64,000 bases of DNA from contig JAFQRJ010000003.1 of assembly GCA_017410145.1 (NCBI GenBank), forward strand, positions 38,494-102,493. The letters run 5' to 3'. This document shows, piece after piece, positions 42,258 to 50,427 of this stretch. The DNA comes from Tyzzerella sp. GTDB lineage: Bacteria > Bacillota > Clostridia > Lachnospirales > Lachnospiraceae. Made by a program: the position numbers and the translations under genes. Below the pieces are notes generated by a model that was not told the DNA's origin, did no database searches, and saw nothing but the letters and a program-made list of their open reading frames with translations. Position 1 is the stretch's first letter; each line of letters starts with the position of its first letter.

Positions 42258-42311
42258 ACATTTAACCTAATTGTTAAATGTATTGTAACAAGAAAGGCTG
42301 ACATTTGTCAA
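42258..42311 (-). promoter_or_regulatory. sdpR promoter with overlapping inverted-repeat operator
   Basis: Leftward TTGACA (42311-42306), 18 bases, TACAAT (42287-42282). Just downstream is the perfect inverted repeat ACATTTAAC-N6-GTTAAATGT (42258-42281), which would cover the transcription start. A typical ArsR/SdpR autorepression site. Confidence 0.7.
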
Positions 42312-42327
42312 CCTTTTATAAATATAT

Positions 42328-42912
42328 TTATAACCAACTGCTGATAAATATTTCAAGTCCTATGAGTATTAAAATCACACCACCTAAAATGCCCGCTTTT
42401 CCGGCAAGCTTCATACCTGCTTTTCTTCCGATAAACAGACCAACCATACAAATGATAAAAGTAACCAAGCCAATCAACAAGGATGCCAACAAGGCAGATG
42501 AAAAGTCGTAATATGAGATAACAAAGCCTACTGAAAGGGCATCGATAGACGTAGCTATCCCCTGTATAAACAGACCCCAAAGACCGATTTTGTTGCCATC
42601 GCATGCGTCCCCCTCATTTTTTACACCTTCGCATATCATACTTCCGCCAATATAACCAAGGAGTGCAAGTGCAATCCATGGTATCAGGACGCCAAATGCT
42701 TGAAAATACTGCAGCATGGTATGCACACATATCCACCCTGTCAGTGGCATAAATGCCTGAAAGAATGCAAAGATTCCGGCAACACCACACATTTTTCGCT
42801 TCCTCATACACGGTTCATTCAGTCCATTTGCAAGCGATACCGAAAAAGCATCCATTGCCAATCCGACACCTAACAAAATGTTACTGATAAAAAATGTGAT
42901 TCCAAATTTCAT
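42328..42912 (-). CDS. mntP: Manganese efflux pump MntP
   Basis: A 194-residue six-helix membrane pump. The paired signature AMDAFSVSLANG near the N-terminus and GIATSIDALSVGF in the middle place the two conserved aspartates. The open frame runs another 62 codons upstream, but that stretch has no membrane helix, and CAGGAGGACTTTTAAAT marks the ATG at 42912. A TTGACA-N17-AATAAT promoter is only about 30 bases upstream, which leaves no room for the manganese (yybP-ykoY) riboswitch often linked to this gene. Confidence 0.92.
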   Translation of the reverse strand: MKFGITFFISNILLGVGLAMDAFSVSLANGLNEPCMRKRKMCGVAGIFAFFQAFMPLTGWICVHTMLQYFQAFGVLIPWIALALLGYIGGSMICEGVKNEGDACDGNKIGLWGLFIQGIATSIDALSVGFVISYYDFSSALLASLLIGLVTFIICMVGLFIGRKAGMKLAGKAGILGGVILILIGLEIFISSWL

Positions 42913-42945
42913 ATTTAAAAGTCCTCCTGTGTAAAAGCAGAATGT

Positions 42946-42974
42946 ATTATTACACAGCTTCCATATTTTGTCAA
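42946..42974 (-). promoter_or_regulatory. mntP promoter
   Basis: Leftward TTGACA (42974-42969), 17 bases, AATAAT (42951-42946). Directly upstream of the -35 is a stem CGGCTT/AAGCCG with inner GGT/ACC (42977-43002). Its role is unknown. Confidence 0.6.
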
Positions 42975-43048
42975 GGCGGCTTAGTGGTTCAGACCAAAGC
43001 CGTCTCTCCATCGCTTCTCTGACTTGACGACATATTTCAAGAAAACGG

Positions 43049-43098
43049 TTGACATATTTTCCCACCCGTTGTACCATTGTATTAGCACAATAATACAA
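43049..43098 (+). promoter_or_regulatory. Promoter and palindromic operator of the YtrA-type regulator operon
   Basis: TTGACA (43049-43054), 17 bases, TACCAT (43072-43077). Overlapping the start is the perfect inverted repeat TTGTATTA-GCACAA-TAATACAA (43077-43098), the size and place of a GntR/YtrA autoregulatory operator. Confidence 0.68.
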
Positions 43099-43111
43099 GG
43101 AGATGATTATA

Positions 43112-43471
43112 TTGGCTTGGAGTTTTACATCAGACAGACCAGTGTATCTTCAAATTGCAGACCGCATTATAAAATCCGTGTTATCGGGTGAATATCAGTC
43201 TGGCGAGCAAATACCTGCCGTCCGCCAATTAGCTCTTGAAGCAGCGGTAAATCCGAACACCGTACAGCATGCCTTTGCAGAACTTGAACACGAGGGAATC
43301 ATTATTTCCAAAGGCACAATGGGACGATATGTAACGGAAGATGCACAAGTAGTTGAAGTCTGTCGCAAAAAAATGGCACATCAGATTGTTAAGAACTTTG
43401 CCGAAAGCATGAGTCAGCTTTCCATCAGCAAAGAAGAAACAATCGCAATGATTGAGGAGGCGATGAAATGA
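43112..43471 (+). CDS. GntR/YtrA-family transcriptional regulator
   Basis: A 119-residue regulator: SFTSDRPVYLQIADRIIKSV, GEQIPAVRQLALEAAVNPNT, VQHAFAELEHEGIIISKG, then a short helical dimer tail. This short GntR class (YtrA/YhcF) regulates ABC exporters that respond to cell-wall antibiotics. The ATG at 43103 abuts its AAGGAG, so the TTG at 43112, 9 bases downstream and matching the usual M-x-W start of the family, is the likely start. ATGA overlap with the ATPase gene. Confidence 0.86.
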   Translation: MAWSFTSDRPVYLQIADRIIKSVLSGEYQSGEQIPAVRQLALEAAVNPNTVQHAFAELEHEGIIISKGTMGRYVTEDAQVVEVCRKKMAHQIVKNFAESMSQLSISKEETIAMIEEAMK

Positions 43472-44169
43472 ATATTCTAGAATGTAAGAACTTGACAAAA
43501 GCATACAAAAAGAACGTTCCGGTTCTTTCGAATTTAAATTTGGAAATCCCTGCCGGAAGAATTGTGGGTCTGCTCGGACCTAACGGTTGCGGAAAATCTA
43601 CACTCATCAAGTTGATTGCAGGACTTTTGCAACCAAACAGTGGTGAAATTATAGTAGGCGGCCATCCGGTTGGCGAAAAAAGTAAAGCACTCATTTCTTA
43701 TCTTCCGGAACGTACTTATTTCAGTTCCGGCATGAGGGTATCCGAGCTTGTAAAATACTTTGATGAGTTCTATGAAGATTTTGATTCTGAACGTGCATAC
43801 AAGTTGTTGTCTGACCTAGACATCAATCCAAAAGCGAACCTTAAAACGCTTTCGAAAGGTACAAAAGAAAAGGTACAGTTAATACTTGTAATGTCACGTA
43901 ATGCGAAACTGTATCTTTTGGATGAACCAATTGCCGGTGTTGACCCTGCTGCAAGAGAATATATCTTAAGCACCATTGTAGGCAACTACAATCCTGAGGC
44001 TTCCATTATTATTACAACACACTTAATTACAGATGTTGAGCAAGTGTTGGATGACTTCGTTTTTCTTGGTTTTGGCGGAACAATTCTACGGTCTGGAAAT
44101 GCAGAGGAAGTCCGAAATGAAAGTGGCAAATCGTTAGACGAATTGTTTAAGGAGGTGTTCAGATGTTAA
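43468..44169 (+). CDS. ABC transporter ATPase, YtrB-like
   Basis: A 233-residue ATPase: Walker A GLLGPNGCGKST, YLPERTYF Q-loop region, signature LSKGTKEKVQLI, Walker B LYLLDEPIAGVD and TTHLITDVEQ. Short, lacking the regulatory tail of bigger exporters. It is flanked by a YtrA-type regulator and a membrane subunit, so it is an antibiotic-response or lipid-export type ATPase by analogy. Confidence 0.86.
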   Translation: MNILECKNLTKAYKKNVPVLSNLNLEIPAGRIVGLLGPNGCGKSTLIKLIAGLLQPNSGEIIVGGHPVGEKSKALISYLPERTYFSSGMRVSELVKYFDEFYEDFDSERAYKLLSDLDINPKANLKTLSKGTKEKVQLILVMSRNAKLYLLDEPIAGVDPAAREYILSTIVGNYNPEASIIITTHLITDVEQVLDDFVFLGFGGTILRSGNAEEVRNESGKSLDELFKEVFRC

Positions 44170-44990
44170 AGAAGCTTTTAAAATATGATTTCATATCAGT
44201 ATTTAAATACTGGTGGATTGCCGCACTTTCTTCCTTTGTTCTCTCTTTTGTCGGTGGCGGATGTATTACCGTCCTAAATACTGACCGAGAACTTCCACAG
44301 ATTGTGTACCCATTTACAATCATTGGGTTAATTTTGGTAATTCTCAGTTTTGTAGTTTTCTCCATTTTATCAGTCATTCTTGTTTATGTGAGATTCTATA
44401 AAAACTTTTTTACAGACGAAGGCTACCTAACATTTACCCTTCCTGTAAAACGTACGCAGCTTTTAAATTCAAAGCTCATCATGGGCGTTTCAACCATTTT
44501 TATTACTGCAACCGTATGTATTATAAATGTACTCATTATGGTTTGTATTGGTTTTTCTGATACAATATTTTCAAAATTCTACTGGGAAGGATTTGGAAGT
44601 GTCATAAACGCAATTATTGATGAGTTAGGGGCTTACCTTATTATTTATGTGATAGAGGTTTTCGTTATTGTTATTTTGTCTGTTATATTTTCAGCCCTGT
44701 TTATATTCTGCTGCATAACGTTTGCATCAATTATTACAAAAAAGGCAAAAGTCATTACTGCAATCGGAATTTACTATGTGGCAAATGGTATTTTCTCATT
44801 TGTGGGACAAATGTTTTATCTATTTGGAATCACAAGTCTTGCAGGCTGGTTAAGTGAATTGCCTGCAGGAAGCGAATACGGGGTTATTGCACTTATTTTA
44901 TTAGGACTCATCTGTTTCTTCGGAGTGTTCTGCACTTTGCTTTACACCCTGCAGTATTGGATGATCGACCGCAAACTAAATTTGAGTTAA
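44163..44990 (+). CDS. ABC exporter membrane subunit
   Basis: A 275-residue protein with six hydrophobic segments and an N-terminal cytoplasmic lead MLKKLLKYDFISVFKYW typical of ABC-2 membrane subunits; FYKNFFTDEGYLTFTLPVKRTQLLNSKLI is the conserved cytosolic loop. TAAGGAGGTGTTCAG before the start is a near-ideal ribosome site. It overlaps the ATPase by 7 bases. Substrate unknown. Confidence 0.8.
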   Translation: MLKKLLKYDFISVFKYWWIAALSSFVLSFVGGGCITVLNTDRELPQIVYPFTIIGLILVILSFVVFSILSVILVYVRFYKNFFTDEGYLTFTLPVKRTQLLNSKLIMGVSTIFITATVCIINVLIMVCIGFSDTIFSKFYWEGFGSVINAIIDELGAYLIIYVIEVFVIVILSVIFSALFIFCCITFASIITKKAKVITAIGIYYVANGIFSFVGQMFYLFGITSLAGWLSELPAGSEYGVIALILLGLICFFGVFCTLLYTLQYWMIDRKLNLS

Positions 44991-45003
44991 GGAGGAAAGA
45001 ACC

Positions 45004-45933
45004 ATGAAAAAATTAATAACTACAATTATTACAACAATATTACTCTTCTCCTGTCTCGGACTTACAGCTTTTGCAAATCCTGCATCGGTCACAATTTCCG
45101 ATGATTATCAAAAAATTACTTTAGACGGGAATACATATTCGCGCTTCAATGCTTCTGCGATGGATGTAGAATACTTTGACTCCGATATACTAGTTGAATT
45201 AAACGCAACACAGCAAGAAACAATAGATGACGTTTCTCTTCAGACAGATGCCGACGCTACATTCATTTACGCAAATATCCACTTTAAAGATGGCGCTGTT
45301 TTATCCGTTGAGTTTTTGAGAGATGATTATTTAGAAACTTATCATGAGATTTCTGCTAGTGAAAACGGAACATATATTATCGACTTTGAATATCCGGAAG
45401 GCAATACTGTAGCCGTAGAAAAATCGGACCTTTTTGGTAATAGCGTGGTTTTAACTGAGGACGAACTTGGTTGGTGTGACTACTACCCTGTAATAACCCA
45501 AAGTAACGATGGAATTTTGACCGCTGATAAAGGCTCGTTAATCATCATTGAGGACAAATATTATTACGTAAATTACGAGGAAATTGACGCAGAGAATTGG
45601 CATGATTTTAACCCATATGAATATGTGAATCTGCCAGCATATGAGATTTCAGACACTGCGCTTATCGCAAAAATTCAAGAAGCTGAAGATGCTTACTATT
45701 CTGATGACTTTGGATTTTTGCTAGACGACAGCTTAACCAAGGGTGTCTCCGCAGTCTTCTTAATTTTTGTATTTGCTATCATTCCATTTGCGATTTTTGT
45801 CGTATTCTTGATTTTAGCGTTTCGTTCAAAAACGGTTTATAAGAAAATGTTCCGTCTGATTTACATCTTATCAGCAGCAGAACTTGCAGTATTTACACTT
45901 ATAACAGTACTTGTTTTAACAGGCAGGTCTTGA
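45004..45933 (+). CDS. Secreted/membrane ectoprotein of the YtrA-type operon
   Basis: A 309-residue protein not matched to a family. A signal peptide (MKKLITTIITTILLFSCLGL, then TAFA cleavage) leads an acidic, Tyr-rich ectodomain of about 220 residues (for instance YYYVNYEEIDAENWHDFNPY), followed by two hydrophobic segments near residues 247-272 and 283-306 that would anchor it with a short basic loop between. It follows the ABC genes by 13 bases with its own AAGGAGG and ends at a strong terminator, so it belongs to the same response unit. Perhaps a ligand-sensing or accessory subunit. Confidence 0.65.
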   Translation: MKKLITTIITTILLFSCLGLTAFANPASVTISDDYQKITLDGNTYSRFNASAMDVEYFDSDILVELNATQQETIDDVSLQTDADATFIYANIHFKDGAVLSVEFLRDDYLETYHEISASENGTYIIDFEYPEGNTVAVEKSDLFGNSVVLTEDELGWCDYYPVITQSNDGILTADKGSLIIIEDKYYYVNYEEIDAENWHDFNPYEYVNLPAYEISDTALIAKIQEAEDAYYSDDFGFLLDDSLTKGVSAVFLIFVFAIIPFAIFVVFLILAFRSKTVYKKMFRLIYILSAAELAVFTLITVLVLTGRS

Positions 45934-45948
45934 TTCCTTTTGAGAATC

Positions 45949-45981
45949 AAAAACGGTAGTGCATTGCACTACCGTTTTTTT
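45949..45981 (+). terminator. Intrinsic terminator, possibly two-sided
   Basis: AAAACGGTAGTGCA pairs perfectly with TGCACTACCGTTTT, followed by T. It ends the ectoprotein gene; its T-run overlaps the stop codon of the leftward Asp-rich gene. Confidence 0.88.
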
Positions 45982-46432
45982 AGAAGAATGGACTCCAGCC
46001 TGTTTCTTCATCATCTTTAACATTTTCGTCGTTATTTTCTTTGTTATCTTCTTTATCGTCTTCTTTATTGTCTTCCTTATCTGAGCCTTCGTATTCCGGA
46101 TGCTTTGGATCTTCCTTGTCAAGTGTTCCATCGTTGTCATCATCATCGTCTTTATCATCTTTCACACCATCGTTGTCATCATCATCATCTTTCTTATCCG
46201 GAGTGCCGTCTTCATCTGTATCCTTATTATCATCTTCATCGTCTGACATGAAATCTTCAAAATCAATGCTGTCTCCTTCACCGCTTTCCTCTACTTGAAG
46301 ACCACCTTCTACGCCTGTATTCTCTTTATCTTTATCTTTCTCATTATCTTTGCCACAGAATACAAGTGCCAACACGATAGCCACTACTAAAACAACAATT
46401 CCAATTATGTATTTAATACTTTTCTTATTCAT
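45980..46432 (-). CDS. Membrane-anchored acidic protein with calcium-type Asp repeats
   Basis: A 150-residue protein: an N-terminal membrane helix (IKYIIGIVVLVVAIVLALVF) and a long, extremely acidic tail. Residues about 71-108 hold three or so thrombospondin type-3-like Ca2+ repeats: DTDEDGTPDKKDDDDDNDGV and KDDKDDDDDNDGTLDKEDP, following D-x-D-x-DG-x-x-D. The remaining tail is Asp/Glu/Asn/Lys repeats ending GWSPFF. GAAAGGAAG precedes the ATG. It probably binds calcium outside the membrane; a cell-surface role is inferred. Low-complexity composition makes any homology assignment weak. Confidence 0.6.
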   Translation of the reverse strand: MNKKSIKYIIGIVVLVVAIVLALVFCGKDNEKDKDKENTGVEGGLQVEESGEGDSIDFEDFMSDDEDDNKDTDEDGTPDKKDDDDDNDGVKDDKDDDDDNDGTLDKEDPKHPEYEGSDKEDNKEDDKEDNKENNDENVKDDEETGWSPFF

Positions 46433-46525
46433 GATATACTTCCTTTCGTATCAAAACAATTTTAAATATTATAACACCTATATAAAAAAAAATCTATAAT
46501 ATCTTACTTTTTTTTGAAAATAGTG

Positions 46526-46556
46526 TATAATGAGGTGAGAAATAATGAGGTGACAA
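46526..46556 (+). repeat. 15-bp tandem duplication containing -10 box and two ribosome sites
   Basis: ATAATGAGGTGAGAA (46527-46541) is followed directly by ATAATGAGGTGACAA (46542-46556). The first copy begins within a TATAAT (46526-46531) and each contains GAGGTGA and a 3-codon ORF ATG AGG TGA. The second copy is the working Shine-Dalgarno, about 6 bases before the gene start at 46560. Confidence 0.7.
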
Positions 46557-46559
46557 AAT

Positions 46560-47288
46560 ATGAATTTTATTGTTAAACTGGCAGACATTTGTATAGAAAT
46601 AAATAGTGTGTATCCGGAATTGAAGAATTTTTTAAAGGATTATCTTGTAAGTGACACAACTCCTGATTTTTCAATTACTATAAACGAGGATGAAATCCTT
46701 GCAGAACGGGAGGCAACATCCGACAAACAGTTTTCTCTTACTTACCTGGAAACACTTGCAACCTTGCGTAAACTGGCTGAGATACTACCTTCATACAATC
46801 GCATCCTCATGCATGGTGCATCCATATCATATCATGGACAAGCGTATCTTTTCACAGCCCCGAGTGGGACAGGAAAGAGTACACATATCCGTCTGTGGAA
46901 GAAGTATCTTGGAGATGATGTCAAAATCGTAAATGGTGATAAGCCTTTCATCTCTTTGGACGGGGAACCTTCTATATACGGCTCTCCTTGGGCGGGAAAG
47001 GAAAATTGGCACCGAAACTGTTGTATGCCACTGAAAGGAATCTGTTTCGTACAGCGCGGAACTGAGAATTCTATTCGAAACATCGAACCATTTGAATGCC
47101 TCTCCCTTTTATTCAAACAAGTGTATCTTCCGAGCAGTGCAGAAGCCGCTGGCCTGACATTAGAATTAGTTGATGCATTGACTAAAAAAGTACCATTGTA
47201 TCTGCTGACCTGTGATATGTCTGAGGAAGCTGTTCAATGTAGTTTTGAAGGATTGACCGGGCTTACATATCCGTCATCTACGAAATAA
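46560..47288 (+). CDS. HPr-kinase-like P-loop protein (orphan)
   Basis: A 242-residue protein resembling the HPr kinase/phosphorylase C-terminal or PEPCK-like kinases found in peptide-maturation clusters. Visible: an N-terminal all-beta/alpha part (1-80), MHGASISYHG, Walker A TAPSGTGKST (99-108), NGDKPFISL (125-133), GSPWAGKENWHRN (141-153) and LKGICFVQRG. No radical SAM, PqqD-like or precursor peptide gene lies beside it, so the substrate is unknown. The 5' region has a tandem ribosome-site duplication. Confidence 0.68.
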   Translation: MNFIVKLADICIEINSVYPELKNFLKDYLVSDTTPDFSITINEDEILAEREATSDKQFSLTYLETLATLRKLAEILPSYNRILMHGASISYHGQAYLFTAPSGTGKSTHIRLWKKYLGDDVKIVNGDKPFISLDGEPSIYGSPWAGKENWHRNCCMPLKGICFVQRGTENSIRNIEPFECLSLLFKQVYLPSSAEAAGLTLELVDALTKKVPLYLLTCDMSEEAVQCSFEGLTGLTYPSSTK

Positions 47289-47323
47289 AAAAGCACCCTC
47301 CTTACTGGGTGTCCAGTAGGGAG
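47289..47323 (-). terminator. lysS terminator
   Basis: Leftward, CTCCCTACTGG pairs with CCAGTAAGGAG (one G-T pair) around a 4-base loop; GGTGC then six T follow. It lies 27 bases past the lysS stop and abuts the convergent HPr-kinase-like gene. Confidence 0.7.
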
Positions 47324-47350
47324 AGTACCTATCAAATTTCTTTTTGAGTA

Positions 47351-48847
47351 TTATTTATCCAACGTCTTCATCGTTGGGAACAACAACACATCTCTGATCG
47401 CTGCGCTGTCTGTAAGAAGCATACACATACGGTCAATACCAAATCCGATACCGCCTGTTGGTGGCATACCGATTTCCAATGCATTCAAGAAATCTTCGTC
47501 CGTTGTATTGGCTTCTTCATCTCCTGCTGCCAAAAGTGCTTCCTGCGCTTTGAAACGTTCTCTCTGGTCGATTGGGTCGTTAAGCTCTGAGTAAGCGTTT
47601 GCCATTTCCCATCCGTTCATAAAGAACTCAAAACGTTCTGTGTATTCCGGATTTTCCGGTTTCTTCTTTGTAAGTGGAGAAATCTCAATTGGATGATCCA
47701 TTACAAAGGTCGGTTGAATCAAGTGCTCTTCTGCATATTCTTCAAAGAATAACGCTAAGATATCACCTTTTCCGTGACGTTCTTCATATTCCACATGATG
47801 CTCTTTTGCAACTGCTCTTGCTTCTTCCAATGTGTGAATTTCATTCCAGTCTACGCCTGCATATTTCTTAACAGCGTCTACCATTGTAATTCTCTCAAAT
47901 GGCTTTCCAAGGTCCATTTCAACACCGTTGTAAACAATCGTTGTTGTTCCAAGAACCTCTTTTGCTACATGACGGTAAAGATTTTCTGTTAAGTCCATCA
48001 TTCCGTTGTAGTCTGTATATGCCTGATATAATTCCATCAATGTAAATTCCGGATTATGTCTTGTATCAAGTCCCTCGTTACGGAATACACGTCCGATTTC
48101 GTATACGCGTTCCATTCCACCAACGATTAATCTCTTTAAGTATAATTCAAGAGAGATACGAAGTTTGAAATCTTCATCCAATGCGTTAAAATGTGTTTCA
48201 AACGGTCTTGCTGCTGCTCCACCGGCATTTGCAACAAGCATTGGTGTCTCTACTTCGAGGAAGCCTTGGCCGTCTAAATATCTTCTGATTGCACTTAAGA
48301 TTTTAGAACGCTTGATAAATGTATCTTTTACTTCCGGATTCATAATAAGGTCTACGTATCTCTGACGATAACGTAAATCTGTATTGGTAAGTCCATGATA
48401 TTTTTCCGGTAAAATCTGAAGGCTCTTAGATAATAAAGTTACTTCTTCAGCGTGGATAGAGATTTCACCCATCTTTGTGCGGAATACATCCCCCTTAATA
48501 CCTACGATATCACCGATATCCATTTTCTTAAATGCTTTGTATTCTTCTTCACCGATATTATCTCTTGCAACGTATGACTGGATGGTCCCTTCCAAATCTT
48601 GAACATGACAGAAAGAAGCTTTTCCCATAACACGTTTTGACATGATACGTCCTGCAATTGATACCTTCTTGCCTTCTAATTCATCAAAGTTATCTTTGAT
48701 GAATTGGCTATGTGCATCTGCATCATATTTTGTAATCACAAACGGGTCTTGTCCATTCGCCTGTAATTCCGCTAATTTCTCACGACGTACTTTTCTTAGT
48801 TGGTTAATATCTTGTTCCTGTACTTGTACATTATTTTGTTCAGCCAC
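47351..48847 (-). CDS. lysS: Lysyl-tRNA synthetase, class II
   Basis: A 498-residue enzyme that charges tRNA-Lys. N-terminal OB-fold anticodon domain ([26 protein letters not shown]) and the class II motifs: [10 protein letters not shown] (motif 1), [20 protein letters not shown] (motif 2) and [15 protein letters not shown] (motif 3). The start codon is GTG, 6 bases after GAGGAGGAATA. greA ends 26 bases upstream, giving the common greA-lysS pair. Confidence 0.96.
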   Translation of the reverse strand: MAEQNNVQVQEQDINQLRKVRREKLAELQANGQDPFVITKYDADAHSQFIKDNFDELEGKKVSIAGRIMSKRVMGKASFCHVQDLEGTIQSYVARDNIGEEEYKAFKKMDIGDIVGIKGDVFRTKMGEISIHAEEVTLLSKSLQILPEKYHGLTNTDLRYRQRYVDLIMNPEVKDTFIKRSKILSAIRRYLDGQGFLEVETPMLVANAGGAAARPFETHFNALDEDFKLRISLELYLKRLIVGGMERVYEIGRVFRNEGLDTRHNPEFTLMELYQAYTDYNGMMDLTENLYRHVAKEVLGTTTIVYNGVEMDLGKPFERITMVDAVKKYAGVDWNEIHTLEEARAVAKEHHVEYEERHGKGDILALFFEEYAEEHLIQPTFVMDHPIEISPLTKKKPENPEYTERFEFFMNGWEMANAYSELNDPIDQRERFKAQEALLAAGDEEANTTDEDFLNALEIGMPPTGGIGFGIDRMCMLLTDSAAIRDVLLFPTMKTLDK

Positions 48848-48872
48848 GTCTATTCCTCCTCATCTACCGTAT

Positions 48873-49355
48873 CTAGACACTTCTGTCAATCTTTAATACT
48901 TTGTACTCCATTGTTCCTGCTTGAGCTTCTACAACAATGCTATCGCCCACAGCTTTTCCCAGCAAAGCTTTTCCAAGTGGTGATTCGTTTGAAATCTTGC
49001 CGGACAAACTGTTTGCCTCTGTAGAACCAACAATCTTGTATTCTACCTCTTCTTCAAATTCCTCATCATACAATAAAACGGTACATCCAACGCTAATTTT
49101 ATCAAGATCTACTTCTTCTTCGTCCACTACATCTGCATTTTTCAAAATCTTTTCGATTTCCTCAATGCGCGCCTCGATATCGCGTTGTTCATCTTTTGCT
49201 GCATCATATTCAGCATTTTCTGACAAGTCACCTTGTTCTCTGGCTTCTTTGATTTTCTGAGCCACCTCTTTACGTCTTACCACCTTCAGTTCTTCCAGTT
49301 CATTTTCCAAAACCTTCAGACCCGTATAAGTAAGAATAGTTCTCTTTGCTGTCAT
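48873..49355 (-). CDS. greA: Transcription elongation factor GreA
   Basis: A 160-residue factor that rescues backtracked RNA polymerase. An N-terminal coiled coil carries the acidic tip residues ([18 protein letters not shown]), and the C-terminal globular domain has [17 protein letters not shown]. Standard length. A consensus promoter lies about 85 bases upstream, at the end of the dus gene. Confidence 0.96.
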   Translation of the reverse strand: MTAKRTILTYTGLKVLENELEELKVVRRKEVAQKIKEAREQGDLSENAEYDAAKDEQRDIEARIEEIEKILKNADVVDEEEVDLDKISVGCTVLLYDEEFEEEVEYKIVGSTEANSLSGKISNESPLGKALLGKAVGDSIVVEAQAGTMEYKVLKIDRSV

Positions 49356-49440
49356 GTTTCGTACTTCCTTTCTGACATATTTTTCCTTTTATATATTTCT
49401 CGATTCCCTCGATAAATCAATCTATTCTCACAATTTCAAC

Positions 49441-49469
49441 ATTATACATGAATGGGGTATTTATGTCAA
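49441..49469 (-). promoter_or_regulatory. Consensus promoter of greA-lysS, with -35 in the dus stop
   Basis: Leftward TTGACA (49469-49464), exactly 17 bases, TATAAT (49446-49441). The -35 bases are the final codons of dus (TTG ACA TAA). Confidence 0.8.
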
Positions 49470-50426
49470 TCTTTTTTTCAACAAGTCCTCAAGTTCCTCG
49501 TAAGACTCTACCGCGTTAATCTCTCCTCGTAATTTTGCGGAATTTGGAAGACCTGTGGTGTACCATGCCACATGCTTTCTCATTTCACGAATTCCCAAAT
49601 AATCTCCTTTATACTGCATCTGAAGTCTTGCATGTCTGAGCATCATTTCCTTCAGTTCCTCATGGCTTGGACGAGCAGGCATCTGACCAGTCTTTTCATA
49701 TTCGCGCAGTTCTGAGAATAACCAAGGATTCCCTTGCGCACCTCGCCCAATCATAACACCATCGCATCCCGTCTTTTGCATCATGGCGAGTGCACTTTCG
49801 CCGGATGTCACATCACCATTTCCGATTACAGGAATAGAAACTGCATCTTTCACTTGACGAATAATATCCCAATCTGCTTTCCCGGAATAGTATTGTTCTC
49901 TGGTTCTGCCGTGTACCGCAACTGCTGCTCCACCGGCATCTTCGATAATCTTTGCAATTTCTACTGCATTTATACTCTCATCGTTAAATCCTTTGCGAAT
50001 TTTTACAGTAACCGGCTTTTGAATGGCTTTCACAGTCTTCTCCACAATCTCATGAACCAGTTTCGGTTGGTTCATCAAAGCTGAGCCCTCGCCGTTTTTT
50101 ACAATCTTCGGAACCGGGCATCCCATATTAATATCCAAAATTGCAAATGGTAATTCTTCAATTTGCTTTGCCACCTCGCTCATTACTTCCGGGTCTGAAC
50201 CAAAAAGCTGCAAAGACACCGGTTCTTCTTCCGGATGAATTTCCAATAAAGCCTTTGTGTTTTTATTATGATATTGAATTGCTTTTGCACTAATCATTTC
50301 CATACACAAAAGTCCCGCCCCTTGCTCTTTGCATAGCAAGCGAAATGGCAGGTCTGTTACGCCTGCCATAGGTGCCAAAATATATGGATTTGAAAGTTCG
50401 ACATTTCCAATCTTCAATTTTTTCAT
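49461..50426 (-). CDS. dus: tRNA-dihydrouridine synthase
   Basis: A 321-residue FMN enzyme that reduces uridine to dihydrouridine in tRNA D-loops. Seen: LAPMAGVTDLPFRLLCKEQG, EMISAKAI, the catalytic Cys in DINMGCPVPKIVKNGEGSALM, PVTVKIRKGFND and VAVHGRTREQYYSGKADWDII. It starts 2 bases after coaX ends. DusB-like, but subfamily is not certain from the sequence. Confidence 0.94.
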   Translation of the reverse strand: MKKLKIGNVELSNPYILAPMAGVTDLPFRLLCKEQGAGLLCMEMISAKAIQYHNKNTKALLEIHPEEEPVSLQLFGSDPEVMSEVAKQIEELPFAILDINMGCPVPKIVKNGEGSALMNQPKLVHEIVEKTVKAIQKPVTVKIRKGFNDESINAVEIAKIIEDAGGAAVAVHGRTREQYYSGKADWDIIRQVKDAVSIPVIGNGDVTSGESALAMMQKTGCDGVMIGRGAQGNPWLFSELREYEKTGQMPARPSHEELKEMMLRHARLQMQYKGDYLGIREMRKHVAWYTTGLPNSAKLRGEINAVESYEELEDLLKKRLT

Positions 50427-50427
50427 T

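Noticed and set aside
42913-43098. 62-codon N-terminal extension of mntP
   Set aside because: An ideal ribosome site and start lie at 42912, the extension has no membrane helix, and a promoter for mntP lies inside it.
42913-43100. yybP-ykoY manganese riboswitch before mntP
   Set aside because: I looked for its conserved loops and did not find them; the promoter is too close to the gene.
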